Under the pieces are notes generated by a model, which was given only the letters and a program-made list of their open reading frames with translations, searched no databases and was not told the DNA's origin. Of a stretch of 64,000 nt of DNA, positions 37,046-44,964 are shown piece after piece. The stretch is from an uncultured Eubacteriales bacterium (lineage in GTDB: Bacteria; Bacillota; Clostridia; Christensenellales; CAG-917), in the NCBI GenBank assembly GCA_900545885.1, contig URAF01000005.1:62001-126000 (forward strand), given 5' to 3'. The position numbers and the translations under genes are program-made. Every line of letters begins with the position of its first letter. Position 1 is the stretch's first letter.

Positions 37046-38529
37046 AATATCTCAGCACCAGAGATTCTTCCAAAGTCTATACGGCTGCGGAAGCAATCGT
37101 TAAAGGTATATCCGATGACGGCGGACTGATTGTTCCGTCGTCTTTCCCGATTATCGACGGAAAACTGCTCGACAAACTCTGCGATATGGACTATCCCGAA
37201 AGAGCGGCAACCGTACTCGGAATGTATCTCGAAGAGTTCTCTTACGACGAACTTCTCGACTACGCGCGCAAAGCGTATTCCCGTTTCGACGGTGACGATC
37301 CCTGTCCGCTCGTAAAAGTGGAAGACGGTCTTTATATGCTGGAACTCTGGCACGGACCCACGTTCGCGTTCAAGGATATGGCGCTCACGCTTTTGCCGCA
37401 TCTCCTCGTTGCGTCCAAGAAGAAACTGGGCGACAACGGCAAAACCCTCATTCTCGTCGCAACCAGCGGCGATACGGGCAAAGCGGCGCTCGAAGGTTTC
37501 AGAGACGTCGAGGGCACGGAAATAATCGTATTCTATCCCGCAAAAGGCGTCAGCGCGATGCAGAAACTGCAAATGACCACCCAGCAGGGCGGCAACGTGC
37601 ACGTGGCGGGCATCAACGGCAACTTCGACGACGCGCAAACCGCAGTCAAAGCCATTTTCACGGATAAGGAAGTAATAGACAAACTGAAATCCCACGGCAT
37701 CGAAATGTCGTCGGCGAACTCCATCAACTGGGGCAGACTGGCACCGCAGATTGCATACTACGTTTCGGCGTACTGTGACCTGCTGACAAGCGGCGAAATA
37801 AACAAAGGCGACAAAATCAACTTCGTCGTGCCCACGGGCAACTTCGGCAACATACTTGCGGGTTACTATGCCTACCGTATGGGCATTCCCGTCGGCAAGC
37901 TCATTGTCGCGTCCAACGCCAACAACATTCTCAGCGACTTCTTCAATACGGGCAAATACGACGTCAACCGCAACTTCTTCAAGACGATGTCGCCTTCCAT
38001 GGACATTCTCGTTTCCAGCAACCTCGAACGCTTGTTGTTCGAAGTGTCGGGCAGAGACGCGAAGAAGATAGCGGGCATATATTCCGACCTCAAAAAGTTC
38101 GGCAAATTCGAACTCGATATGTCCGAACTCGACCTCGATGTGTTCGAGGCGGGCTGGGCGGACGAAGAGGACACCCGTGAGGCTATGGCGAATTTCTTCG
38201 ACCTCGACGACTACGTGCTCGACCCGCATACGGCGGTTGCCGTCAGCGTGTACAGCGACTACGCGGACGAAACGGAAGACGAAACGCCCACCGTCGTAGT
38301 GTCTACGGCAAGTCCTTATAAGTTTGCCTGCGACGTGTACAACGCCGTCGCCGACGCTCGCGAAACGGACGTCGAAAAAGCCGTTATGAAATTGCAGATG
38401 TTCACGGGAGCGGAATGTCCCGAAGGTATTCTGCAACTCAAATCCCTGCCCGTAAGACACAAAACCGTAATCGAAAAAGACGGCGCAAAACAGGCTGTCT
38501 ACGATTTCGTGTTGGACAACGAAAATTGA
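37042..38529 (+). CDS. thrC: Threonine synthase
   Basis: PLP enzyme converting O-phosphohomoserine to threonine. The 495-residue protein belongs to the long class: start KYLSTRDSS, LIVPSSFP, the PLP lysine in GPTFAFKDMAL, the phosphate-cradle motif ATSGDTGKAALEGF and the later INWGRLAPQIAYY and PTGNFGN segments. It overlaps the small P-loop gene upstream and lies 25 bp before trpS, with an AGGAG ribosome site for the latter. No hom or thrB is adjacent. Confidence 0.97.
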   Translation: MKYLSTRDSSKVYTAAEAIVKGISDDGGLIVPSSFPIIDGKLLDKLCDMDYPERAATVLGMYLEEFSYDELLDYARKAYSRFDGDDPCPLVKVEDGLYMLELWHGPTFAFKDMALTLLPHLLVASKKKLGDNGKTLILVATSGDTGKAALEGFRDVEGTEIIVFYPAKGVSAMQKLQMTTQQGGNVHVAGINGNFDDAQTAVKAIFTDKEVIDKLKSHGIEMSSANSINWGRLAPQIAYYVSAYCDLLTSGEINKGDKINFVVPTGNFGNILAGYYAYRMGIPVGKLIVASNANNILSDFFNTGKYDVNRNFFKTMSPSMDILVSSNLERLLFEVSGRDAKKIAGIYSDLKKFGKFELDMSELDLDVFEAGWADEEDTREAMANFFDLDDYVLDPHTAVAVSVYSDYADETEDETPTVVVSTASPYKFACDVYNAVADARETDVEKAVMKLQMFTGAECPEGILQLKSLPVRHKTVIEKDGAKQAVYDFVLDNEN

Positions 38530-38554
38530 CGTTTTAACACAATCAGGAGTTTAT

Positions 38555-39583
38555 ATGCCCGAAAATAACGATAAAACGCAAGTTGAGAAAAAGAAAATCG
38601 TGCTGAGCGGCATTCAGCCTACGGGTACGATTACGCTCGGCAACTATCTCGGTGCCGTTGCCAACTGGGGCAAAATGCAGGAAGAGTTCGAGTCGGTGTT
38701 CTTCATCGCAGACCTTCACGCCCTCACCGTAAAACGCGAACCTGCGGAGTTCAGACAAGCATGCACGAGTTTCTTCGCGCAGCTGCTTGCCTGCGGTATC
38801 GACCCCGAAAAAGCCGTGCTTTATTTCCAGTCGCACGTTCACGAACACGCCGAACTGCAATGGATTCTCAACTGCAACACCTATGTCGGAGAAGCGTCCA
38901 GAATGACGCAGTTCAAGGATAAGAGCGCAAAGCACGCCGACAACATAAATATGGGACTTATGGATTATCCCGTGCTTATGGCTGCCGACATTCTGTTGTT
39001 CCAGACCTCGCTTGTTCCCGTCGGCATCGACCAGAAACAGCACCTCGAACTCACCCGTGACATAGCAATCCGTTTCAACAACCGTTACGGCGACACGTTC
39101 ACCGTGCCCGAACCTTACATTCCCGCCACGGGCGCAAAGATTTGTTCCTTGCAGGACCCCACGGCGAAGATGTCAAAGTCCGACCCCGACGCAAACGCAA
39201 CCGTGTCCGTCATCGAGGACGAGGCGAGCATTGTCCGCAAGTTCAAACGCGCGGTTACCGACAGCGGCAACGAAATCGTCGCGCGTGAAGACAAGCCCGG
39301 CATTACAAATCTGCTCAACATTTACGCCGCAATCGAAGGCAAGACCGTGGAACAGGCCGAACGCGAGTTTGCGGGGCAGGGTTACGGCACCTTCAAAATT
39401 GCGGTCGGCGAAGCCGTCGCCGCGAAGTTCAAACCCGTGCGCGAAGCGTATCTTCGTTATCTCGGCGACAAGGCGTATATGGCGGAAGTCGCAAAAGCGG
39501 GCGCGGAAAAGGCAGCGTGGATGGGACGCAGAACGCTTGCCAAGGTCAAACGCAAAGTCGGACTCGTGTCTTTCGACAAATAG
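38555..39583 (+). CDS. trpS: Tryptophan--tRNA ligase
   Basis: Charges tRNA-Trp in the cytoplasm. The 342 residues show the class-I signatures: GIQPTGTITLGNYLGA (HIGH-like), FFIADLHALT, DQKQHLELTRDIA and KMSKSDPDAN. Length is normal. AGGAG precedes ATG 38555. No T-box leader was found upstream; the gene appears to be read from the thrC transcript. No clear terminator follows, only about 190 bases with GTGCG-rich sequence before the next promoter. Confidence 0.98.
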   Translation: MPENNDKTQVEKKKIVLSGIQPTGTITLGNYLGAVANWGKMQEEFESVFFIADLHALTVKREPAEFRQACTSFFAQLLACGIDPEKAVLYFQSHVHEHAELQWILNCNTYVGEASRMTQFKDKSAKHADNINMGLMDYPVLMAADILLFQTSLVPVGIDQKQHLELTRDIAIRFNNRYGDTFTVPEPYIPATGAKICSLQDPTAKMSKSDPDANATVSVIEDEASIVRKFKRAVTDSGNEIVAREDKPGITNLLNIYAAIEGKTVEQAEREFAGQGYGTFKIAVGEAVAAKFKPVREAYLRYLGDKAYMAEVAKAGAEKAAWMGRRTLAKVKRKVGLVSFDK

Positions 39584-39775
39584 TGCGGGATTTTTTCGGT
39601 AGGTGCGGTGTGTGCGTTAAACCTACGGGTGCGCGTTTATTGCGTGGCGCGTGTTAAAAAGCGTGGTGCGTGTAAAACCGCAATATGCGCCTTGAACCGC
39701 AACGCCGCAAAACAGTATTGTCCGTATTATTAATTTTATATTAAGGTTATAATCGTAAAGTTGCAGAGGTGAATT
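39584..39775 (+). promoter_or_regulatory. Intergenic region with -10 box for the DUF5685 gene
   Basis: The first 100 bases contain a loose series of GTGCG and GCGTG motifs without clear function. TATAAT at 39748-39753 lies 22 bases before the GTG start of the DUF5685 gene; no convincing -35 box is present at 17 bp. No gene, tRNA or strong terminator is visible. Confidence 0.45.
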
Positions 39776-40636
39776 GTGTTCGGTTACGTCATACCCGACA
39801 AGAATAATATGTACATCAAAGACTTCAACGTCTTTCAGGCATATTATTGCGGGCTGTGCAAGGCGCTTGCCAAAACCGGCGGACCCGCAACCAGACTTTG
39901 CACCAACTACGATACGACGTTCTACAATGCGCTGTTGCATTCGATAGCGGGCAAAGAGGTCAGATTCGAGCGAAAACTCTGCCTTTTCAACGGCAAGAAA
40001 AAGGCGGTTGTGAAGTGTGACGAACTGACTGCAAAAGTTGCGGACATATCCGTGTTGCTTGTTTACTACAACGCGGACGACGACGTAAAGGACGGCAAGA
40101 AGTCCCGCGCTTTCGTCAAGGGCAGGTTGTATGCAAGAAAACGCGCCGCCGCGCGCAGGTTGCCCGTCATCGACAAACTCATGCGCGACAGCTTTGCAAG
40201 GCTTGCCGTGCTTGAAAAGCGGAACTCGGACAACATCGATATGGTTGCGGACTGTTTCGCGTCGCTCATGCGCGACATAACCCGCGAACTGGTGCCTACG
40301 GACGAAAACGTCGATACGTTCACTTACAATATGGGCAGGCTGGTTTATCTGTTCGACGCCGTCGACGACGTTGAAAAGGACGAACAGAAAGGGCGGTACA
40401 ATCCTTTGCTTGCGGCGTACGGAAAGTGCGGCAGCAAGGCGGAGTTTCTGGAAAAAAACGCGAAGGAACTGGATTTTCTTCTGCGTTCAACCTATAATAG
40501 AATGGTCGGAGCGTACAACGCCATGAACATAGTCGTCAGCGAAGGAATGCTGTCGAACACCGTTTATCTCGGCGTGAATATGCAGATGGAGCGATTGCTC
40601 AAAGGAGAAGAAAAATGCCAAATGACCCGTTTGTGA
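39776..40636 (+). CDS. DUF5685 family protein
   Basis: A 286-residue soluble protein found in Clostridia next to J-domain-like genes, as here. The N-terminal FGYVIPDKNNMYIKDFNVFQAYYCGLCKAL, of which the YYCGLC motif is the most conserved part, and the later Asp-rich VYLFDAVDDVEKDEQKGRYNPLL resemble the helical fold of isoprenoid-synthase-like proteins, but no function is established. The start is GTG 39776, after AGAGGTG. Its 3' end overlaps the following J-like gene by 22 bases in another frame, which points to coupled expression. Confidence 0.85.
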   Translation: MFGYVIPDKNNMYIKDFNVFQAYYCGLCKALAKTGGPATRLCTNYDTTFYNALLHSIAGKEVRFERKLCLFNGKKKAVVKCDELTAKVADISVLLVYYNADDDVKDGKKSRAFVKGRLYARKRAAARRLPVIDKLMRDSFARLAVLEKRNSDNIDMVADCFASLMRDITRELVPTDENVDTFTYNMGRLVYLFDAVDDVEKDEQKGRYNPLLAAYGKCGSKAEFLEKNAKELDFLLRSTYNRMVGAYNAMNIVVSEGMLSNTVYLGVNMQMERLLKGEEKCQMTRL

Positions 40637-41292
40637 TTCTGGGTGTCGAAAAAGGCGCGTCGCAGAGCGAAATTCTGGAAGCCTACAAGAAGAAACGCGA
40701 GTACTATTCCGCTCACGTATTCGACGAGGGCGAAGCGGGGGCAGACGCCGCCCGTATGTTGGAAAAACTCGACGCGGCATATCAGGACGCAATGAGTTAT
40801 TCTCACGAAAACGCAACCGTTGACGGCGGAGAAGGAAACAGCGGACAGTTTGACGCTGTCAAGGCCGCAGTCAGCGCGAGAGATTTCGCAAAGGCTCAGT
40901 CGTTGCTTGACGATATGTATTACCGCGGCGGCGAATGGCACTATTATCAGGCGATAATCTTCTACGAAAAGAACTGGCTCAACGAAAGCAAAAAGCAACT
41001 CGAGCTTGCTGTCGACATGGATCCGGAGAACGAAAAGTACAAAAAAGCTCTGGAAAACATGAAAAAGAAAATCGACGGCAGCAACGCTTTCAACGGAGCG
41101 CAGCAGGGCGCTGACGGTCAGCAACAGAACGGACAACAGTACCAGTCCCAGCAGACCTACGCAACACAGCGCAGTTATCAGCAACAAGCTCAGCCTACGG
41201 CGGCGGACGGATGCTGTCAGGCTTGCCAGTGCGCAATCTGTGCGGACTGCTGCTGCGAATGCATGGGCGGCGACCTGATACGTTGCTGCTGA
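40615..41292 (+). CDS. J-domain-like protein with cysteine-rich tail
   Basis: A 225-residue protein in three parts. Residues 1-60 resemble a J domain (DPFVILGVEKGASQSEILEAYKKK) but lack the HPD tripeptide needed to stimulate DnaK. Residues 75-140 form helical, TPR-like repeats. Then comes a Gln-rich linker and a tail with 11 cysteines in the last 26 residues, ending GGDLIRCC. The tail could bind metal or be lipid-modified. Start ATG 40615 has GGAGAAG before it and lies inside the end of the DUF5685 gene, its constant neighbour. The function is unknown. Confidence 0.82.
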   Translation: MPNDPFVILGVEKGASQSEILEAYKKKREYYSAHVFDEGEAGADAARMLEKLDAAYQDAMSYSHENATVDGGEGNSGQFDAVKAAVSARDFAKAQSLLDDMYYRGGEWHYYQAIIFYEKNWLNESKKQLELAVDMDPENEKYKKALENMKKKIDGSNAFNGAQQGADGQQQNGQQYQSQQTYATQRSYQQQAQPTAADGCCQACQCAICADCCCECMGGDLIRCC

Positions 41293-41305
41293 CACAACAC
41301 GACGA

Positions 41306-41938
41306 ATGAAAAGAAAGGGCAGACTGTCACCAAGGACGGCAACTTACGCGCTTGCGCTTGCGGGAATATCCGCCGCGCTTGCGCTTTTGTTTGTCTGGCT
41401 GGGCGTTGTGGTGAGATACGTCACAATTGCCATGTTTGCTGCGGCGGGGTGCGCGGTAATGGTGCCCATATCCAAAAAATATTACGCGTCGGGCATATTC
41501 GCTTACGCAGTATCCGCGGGGCTGTCATTTTTGGTGGGCGACATCACGGCCGTTACGGGATACGTCATTTATTTCGGACCAATGGCGGTCATATCCGCGA
41601 TAATGTGGGAGAAGAACGTCAAATGGTTCATTTCCTATCCCGTTAAAATCGTATTCATAAATGCCGCGCTTGCCGCGCTTTACTACGGTTTGCAGGCAAT
41701 CGAAGTCATAGCCCCCGACGTTGCGGCAAGGTTCGATTATTGGGCGATTGCAATTCTCGGAACCGTCGGCTTGTTGCTCATTGACCTGCTTATGCAGTAC
41801 GTATATGCCACTATGCGCAAGATAACGGCACGCGTTATCCGTGACAAAAACACCGCGGAAGTCACGGCGGAAGAGATAAGGCAGGAAGACGAAAAAGAGG
41901 ACGAGGACAACCCGTTCGGCGACGATTTCAGAAAGTAA
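41306..41938 (+). CDS. Integral membrane protein, possibly ECF-transporter S-component-like
   Basis: A 210-residue protein with a short basic N-terminus, five or six hydrophobic helices between residues 10 and 170 and an acidic, charged tail ending DNPFGDDFRK. The small size and helix layout resemble substrate-binding S components of ECF transporters and related DUF membrane proteins of Clostridia, but I see no decisive motif. It starts 14 bp after the cysteine-tailed J-like gene and is followed by a terminator, so it likely belongs to that operon. Confidence 0.7.
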   Translation: MKRKGRLSPRTATYALALAGISAALALLFVWLGVVVRYVTIAMFAAAGCAVMVPISKKYYASGIFAYAVSAGLSFLVGDITAVTGYVIYFGPMAVISAIMWEKNVKWFISYPVKIVFINAALAALYYGLQAIEVIAPDVAARFDYWAIAILGTVGLLLIDLLMQYVYATMRKITARVIRDKNTAEVTAEEIRQEDEKEDEDNPFGDDFRK

Positions 41939-42057
41939 CGGCGATACCGCAGTGCGATGTACACGAACGGGAATGAACCCGAACACGTTGTTTGTCAACG
42001 TGACGCAAGCGATGTAAACAATCAAGGAGCGTCAAAGTGTCAAAATTAAAGAAAAAC

Positions 42058-42088
42058 ACAAAACAGGCAGTTTATATGCCTGTTTTTT
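42058..42088. terminator. Bidirectional terminator
   Basis: AAACAGGCA and TGCCTGTTT (9-bp arms, 7-base loop), flanked by A-rich and T-rich runs on both sides. It lies between the plus-strand membrane-protein gene and the end of the minus-strand ArsR gene and can serve both. Confidence 0.88.
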
Positions 42089-42183
42089 CATTGTAAAGTT
42101 GGTTTTGCGTTTTGATTGAAGATTGTTTTTTGCGTCCGGTATCTGATTGACTTGGCAATATCGTTGCAAACAGAATAGGGAAG

Positions 42184-42516
42184 TCAGAGGTTCAGGAACT
42201 TCACTCCCGCGTACATAACGTCTTCTATCGAGCGGTTTTTCAGGGAGTAATAAATGATTTTGCCGTCGCGGCGCTGACGTACTATGTCCGCCACACGCAG
42301 AAGTCGCAACTGGTGCGAACAGGTGGTCTGGTTCAGCCCGAGAACGTGAGCAAGGTCGCCTACGCACATTTCCGAAATAGACAGAGCGCATATTATCTTT
42401 GCACGCGTGGCGTCACCGCACGCCGAAAAGAACTCCGACAGCGTGTGCAGGGTTGCGTTGCGCGGCACGTAATCGCGTATGAGCTGAACGGTTTTGTCGT
42501 CAAGCAATGTTTCCAT
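42184..42516 (-). CDS. ArsR/SmtB-family transcriptional regulator
   Basis: A 110-residue winged-helix repressor. The family pattern is clear: ACGDATRAKIICAL, then MCVGDLAHVLGLNQTTCSHQLRLLRVADIV (recognition helix) and the wing RRDGKIIYYSL. The metal-site region has only one cysteine (C51, with G53 and D54 following) where CadC/ArsR sensors have CxC, and the alpha-5 ligands of SmtB are missing, so the inducer may not be a metal. It is divergent from a 64-residue membrane protein gene about 90 bp away, which may be its target. Confidence 0.93.
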   Translation of the reverse strand: METLLDDKTVQLIRDYVPRNATLHTLSEFFSACGDATRAKIICALSISEMCVGDLAHVLGLNQTTCSHQLRLLRVADIVRQRRDGKIIYYSLKNRSIEDVMYAGVKFLNL

Positions 42517-42607
42517 ACCCGAATTATAATTCCCACGCGCGCGAAAATTTTGTGTAACTTTGTCGAGGTTCTACGCATATTGTGATAAAAAGTCGGAGGT
42601 GTCGCGT

Positions 42608-42802
42608 ATGACTTTCAACGAAAACTGGTTTCTGTTTCTGCTCATCGTTATGGCGGTGTTCGCCTCCGACGGGACGGTTTCGAGCACGGAAACAGCCGTT
42701 ATGATTGCAATTCTGTTCGCTTTGACCGTAGCGGGTCCCACACTGGTTTCGTCGGATACGGACTCCGACGCCGACGACCGCAACTGTTTCTGCAACAAAT
42801 GA
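42608..42802 (+). CDS. Small membrane protein of unknown function
   Basis: A 64-residue protein with two hydrophobic stretches (WFLFLLIVMAVFASDG and TAVMIAILFALTVAGPTL) and an acidic tail ending NCFCNK. Start ATG 42608 is set by GGAGGTG at 42595-42601; the longer upstream frame has no support. A weak promoter-like TTGTCG (42560-42565), 17 bp, TGATAA precedes it. It is divergent from the ArsR gene. I do not recognise the family. Confidence 0.6.
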   Translation: MTFNENWFLFLLIVMAVFASDGTVSSTETAVMIAILFALTVAGPTLVSSDTDSDADDRNCFCNK

Positions 42803-42919
42803 GCCCAGATAATTTTTTTCGCTGTTTGATTTGATTCGATACAAATAAATTCACGGTAATTTGGGAACTCGCACGTGCGCATTGCTCCGCGCACGTGCGC
42901 AACTCGCGCCCGAAATCTA

Positions 42920-42948
42920 TTTACTATTTTCGGCTTAAAGGGTATAAT
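42920..42948 (+). promoter_or_regulatory. Promoter of uvrC
   Basis: TTTACT (42920-42925), 17-bp spacer, TATAAT (42943-42948). The GTG start codon at 42955 is six bases after the -10 box, so the message would begin at or very near the start codon. Confidence 0.65.
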
Positions 42949-42954
42949 AACCCC

Positions 42955-44898
42955 GTGGACTTCAAAGCGAAACTCAAAGACGTGCCGGAAAATCCCGGCG
43001 TTTATATGATGCTCGACAGCGACGGGGAGATTATCTACGTTGGCAAAGCCAAAAATCTCCGCGCACGCCTTCGTCAGTATTTTTACCGTTCGGGCAACAA
43101 AACCGCAAAGGTTATGGCGATGCTCGAACACGTCGCGGATTTCAGGTACATCATCTGTCCGAGCGAAGTCGACGCGCTCGTCACCGAGAATAACTTAATT
43201 AAGAAACATACGCCCAGATACAACATTCTGCTCAAAGACGACAAGGCGTATCCTTTCCTGCGTATAGATATGCGCGAGGATTATCCCGCGATAACGCTTG
43301 TGCGCAAACTGCGAAACGACGGAGCAAGATATTTCGGACCGTATATGCAGTCCGTCAACGTCAAGGATATTTTCGACCTTATACACACGGCTTTTCCCGT
43401 CAGGGACTGTCGCCGCGATTTGTCCAAGCCTTCCCGTCCTTGCCTGAACTACCATTTGGGCAGGTGTGTCGCGCCGTGTTCGGGAAAGGTGAGCAAGGAA
43501 GAGTATCACGCGGAGATTGGAAAAGTCATTGCGTTCTTGCGCGGAAACGACAGGGAAGTGGAGCGCGTTCTCAACGAGAAAATGATGAGGTTCGCCGAAG
43601 AAGAGAACTTCGAAGTCGCGCTGAATTACAAGAACAAACTCAAAGTCCTCGACAACATCGTGCGCAAACAGGTTAGCGCGTTGCCCAAAGACTTCAACCT
43701 GGATATATTCGCATACGAAACCAACGGGGTGCTCGGTGCGGTCAATATGCTGGTAGTCCGCGGCGGCAAACTGGTCGGCGGCGAGAACAGGGTTTTCGAG
43801 TCGGCGGACGAGGATATAGCGTCATACATTTTCCAGTACTACGCGCACAATGCACCCGTATGCGACGAAGTCGTAACCGACGGAGTGGAAAACGCCGACG
43901 CTCTGGAAAAGGCGGTGTCCGAGCTTGCGCACAGAACCGTCCGCGTCGTCGAACCCAAACAGGGAGTCAGACGGCAGTTGCTTGATTTGTCGCATTCCAA
44001 CGCTTCGCACGCCATGGAGAAACACGGAACGACGGAAGAACGGAAGAGAGTGCGCACCGAAGGGGCGGTTGTGCAACTTGGAGAACTGCTCAATCTGCCC
44101 GTGTTGCCCAACAGAATAGAGGCGTACGACATATCGCATATATCGGGCACGGACAAAGTCGCGAGTATGGCGGTTTTCGAGGGCGGCGAACCCAAAAAGT
44201 CGCATTACCGCAAGTTCCGCATCAAAACCGTGGAAGGCAACAACGACTTTGCCTGTATGAAAGAAACACTTACGCGCAGGCTCAAAAGATTGGAAGAAGG
44301 CGACGACGAGAGTTTCGGAACTCCGCCCGACCTCATTCTTATAGACGGCGGCAAAGGACAGCTTGCTTACGCTTTGGAAGCGTTGCGGGAGTGCGGCAGG
44401 GAAGACCTCGAAATTTTGTCGCTTGCAAAACGCGAAGAAGAAGTTTTTCTGGGGAGCGACCCCAAACGCGCAATCATACTTCCCCGCGACAGCGTGGCAT
44501 TGCAGATGTTGCAGAGAGTACGTGACGAAGCGCACAGATTTGCAATCACCTATCACAGGACTTTGCGTTCTAAACATATGTCCGAAACCGTGTTGCGGCA
44601 GATTGAGGGCATAGGCAAAAAGCGCGCCAACGCGCTGATTGCGGCGTTCGGGTCTGCGGAAAACGTAAAGCACGCGTCGGCGGAAGAAATCGCGGCAATC
44701 GACGGTTTTTCGTCCGCCCTTGCAAGGGAAATCCTCAAAAAACTGAACGGCGCGGGTATCGCGACGGACAACAGCGCAGATAACGGCGGCGGTAAAAGTG
44801 ACGCAAGTTTTGCGAGCGGAGTTGACAGCGTTGACGGCGTTCAGGGTAGTTCTGTCGGGAACGGCGGCGGGAGTGACGCCGACGGTGGCGCGGAGTGA
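42955..44898 (+). CDS. uvrC: Excinuclease ABC subunit C
   Basis: Makes both incisions in nucleotide excision repair. The 647-residue protein shows the GIY-YIG-type nuclease start (PENPGVYMMLDSDGEIIYVGKAKNLRARL), the UvrB-binding helix around residue 200, the RNase H-like C-terminal nuclease (YDISHISGTDKVASMAVFEGG, IDGGKGQL) and the paired helix-hairpin-helix (IEGIGKKRANALIAAFGS). It ends with about 45 low-complexity Gly/Ser/Asp residues not usual for the family. The start is GTG 42955, where homology begins; an in-frame GTG at 42895 would put the promoter inside the gene. Ribosome site is weak. Confidence 0.95.
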   Translation: MDFKAKLKDVPENPGVYMMLDSDGEIIYVGKAKNLRARLRQYFYRSGNKTAKVMAMLEHVADFRYIICPSEVDALVTENNLIKKHTPRYNILLKDDKAYPFLRIDMREDYPAITLVRKLRNDGARYFGPYMQSVNVKDIFDLIHTAFPVRDCRRDLSKPSRPCLNYHLGRCVAPCSGKVSKEEYHAEIGKVIAFLRGNDREVERVLNEKMMRFAEEENFEVALNYKNKLKVLDNIVRKQVSALPKDFNLDIFAYETNGVLGAVNMLVVRGGKLVGGENRVFESADEDIASYIFQYYAHNAPVCDEVVTDGVENADALEKAVSELAHRTVRVVEPKQGVRRQLLDLSHSNASHAMEKHGTTEERKRVRTEGAVVQLGELLNLPVLPNRIEAYDISHISGTDKVASMAVFEGGEPKKSHYRKFRIKTVEGNNDFACMKETLTRRLKRLEEGDDESFGTPPDLILIDGGKGQLAYALEALRECGREDLEILSLAKREEEVFLGSDPKRAIILPRDSVALQMLQRVRDEAHRFAITYHRTLRSKHMSETVLRQIEGIGKKRANALIAAFGSAENVKHASAEEIAAIDGFSSALAREILKKLNGAGIATDNSADNGGGKSDASFASGVDSVDGVQGSSVGNGGGSDADGGAE

Positions 44899-44915
44899 TT
44901 TTAAAATATTACAAG

Positions 44916-44944
44916 TTGAGAATTATCGCGCGTTGATGTATAAT
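44916..44944 (+). promoter_or_regulatory. Promoter of hprK
   Basis: TTGAGA (44916-44921), 17-bp spacer, TATAAT (44939-44944). The leader would be only about 14 bases and contains the CGGAGG ribosome site. Confidence 0.85.
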
Positions 44945-44964
44945 TGATATTCCACGGAGGATAT

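Noticed and set aside
38530..38554. A T-box in front of trpS
   Set aside because: Only 25 bp separate thrC and trpS, too short for a leader; trpS appears to be read from the upstream operon.
42895..42954. Upstream GTG start for uvrC
   Set aside because: It would place a good TATAAT inside the gene and add 20 residues with no counterpart in the UvrC family.
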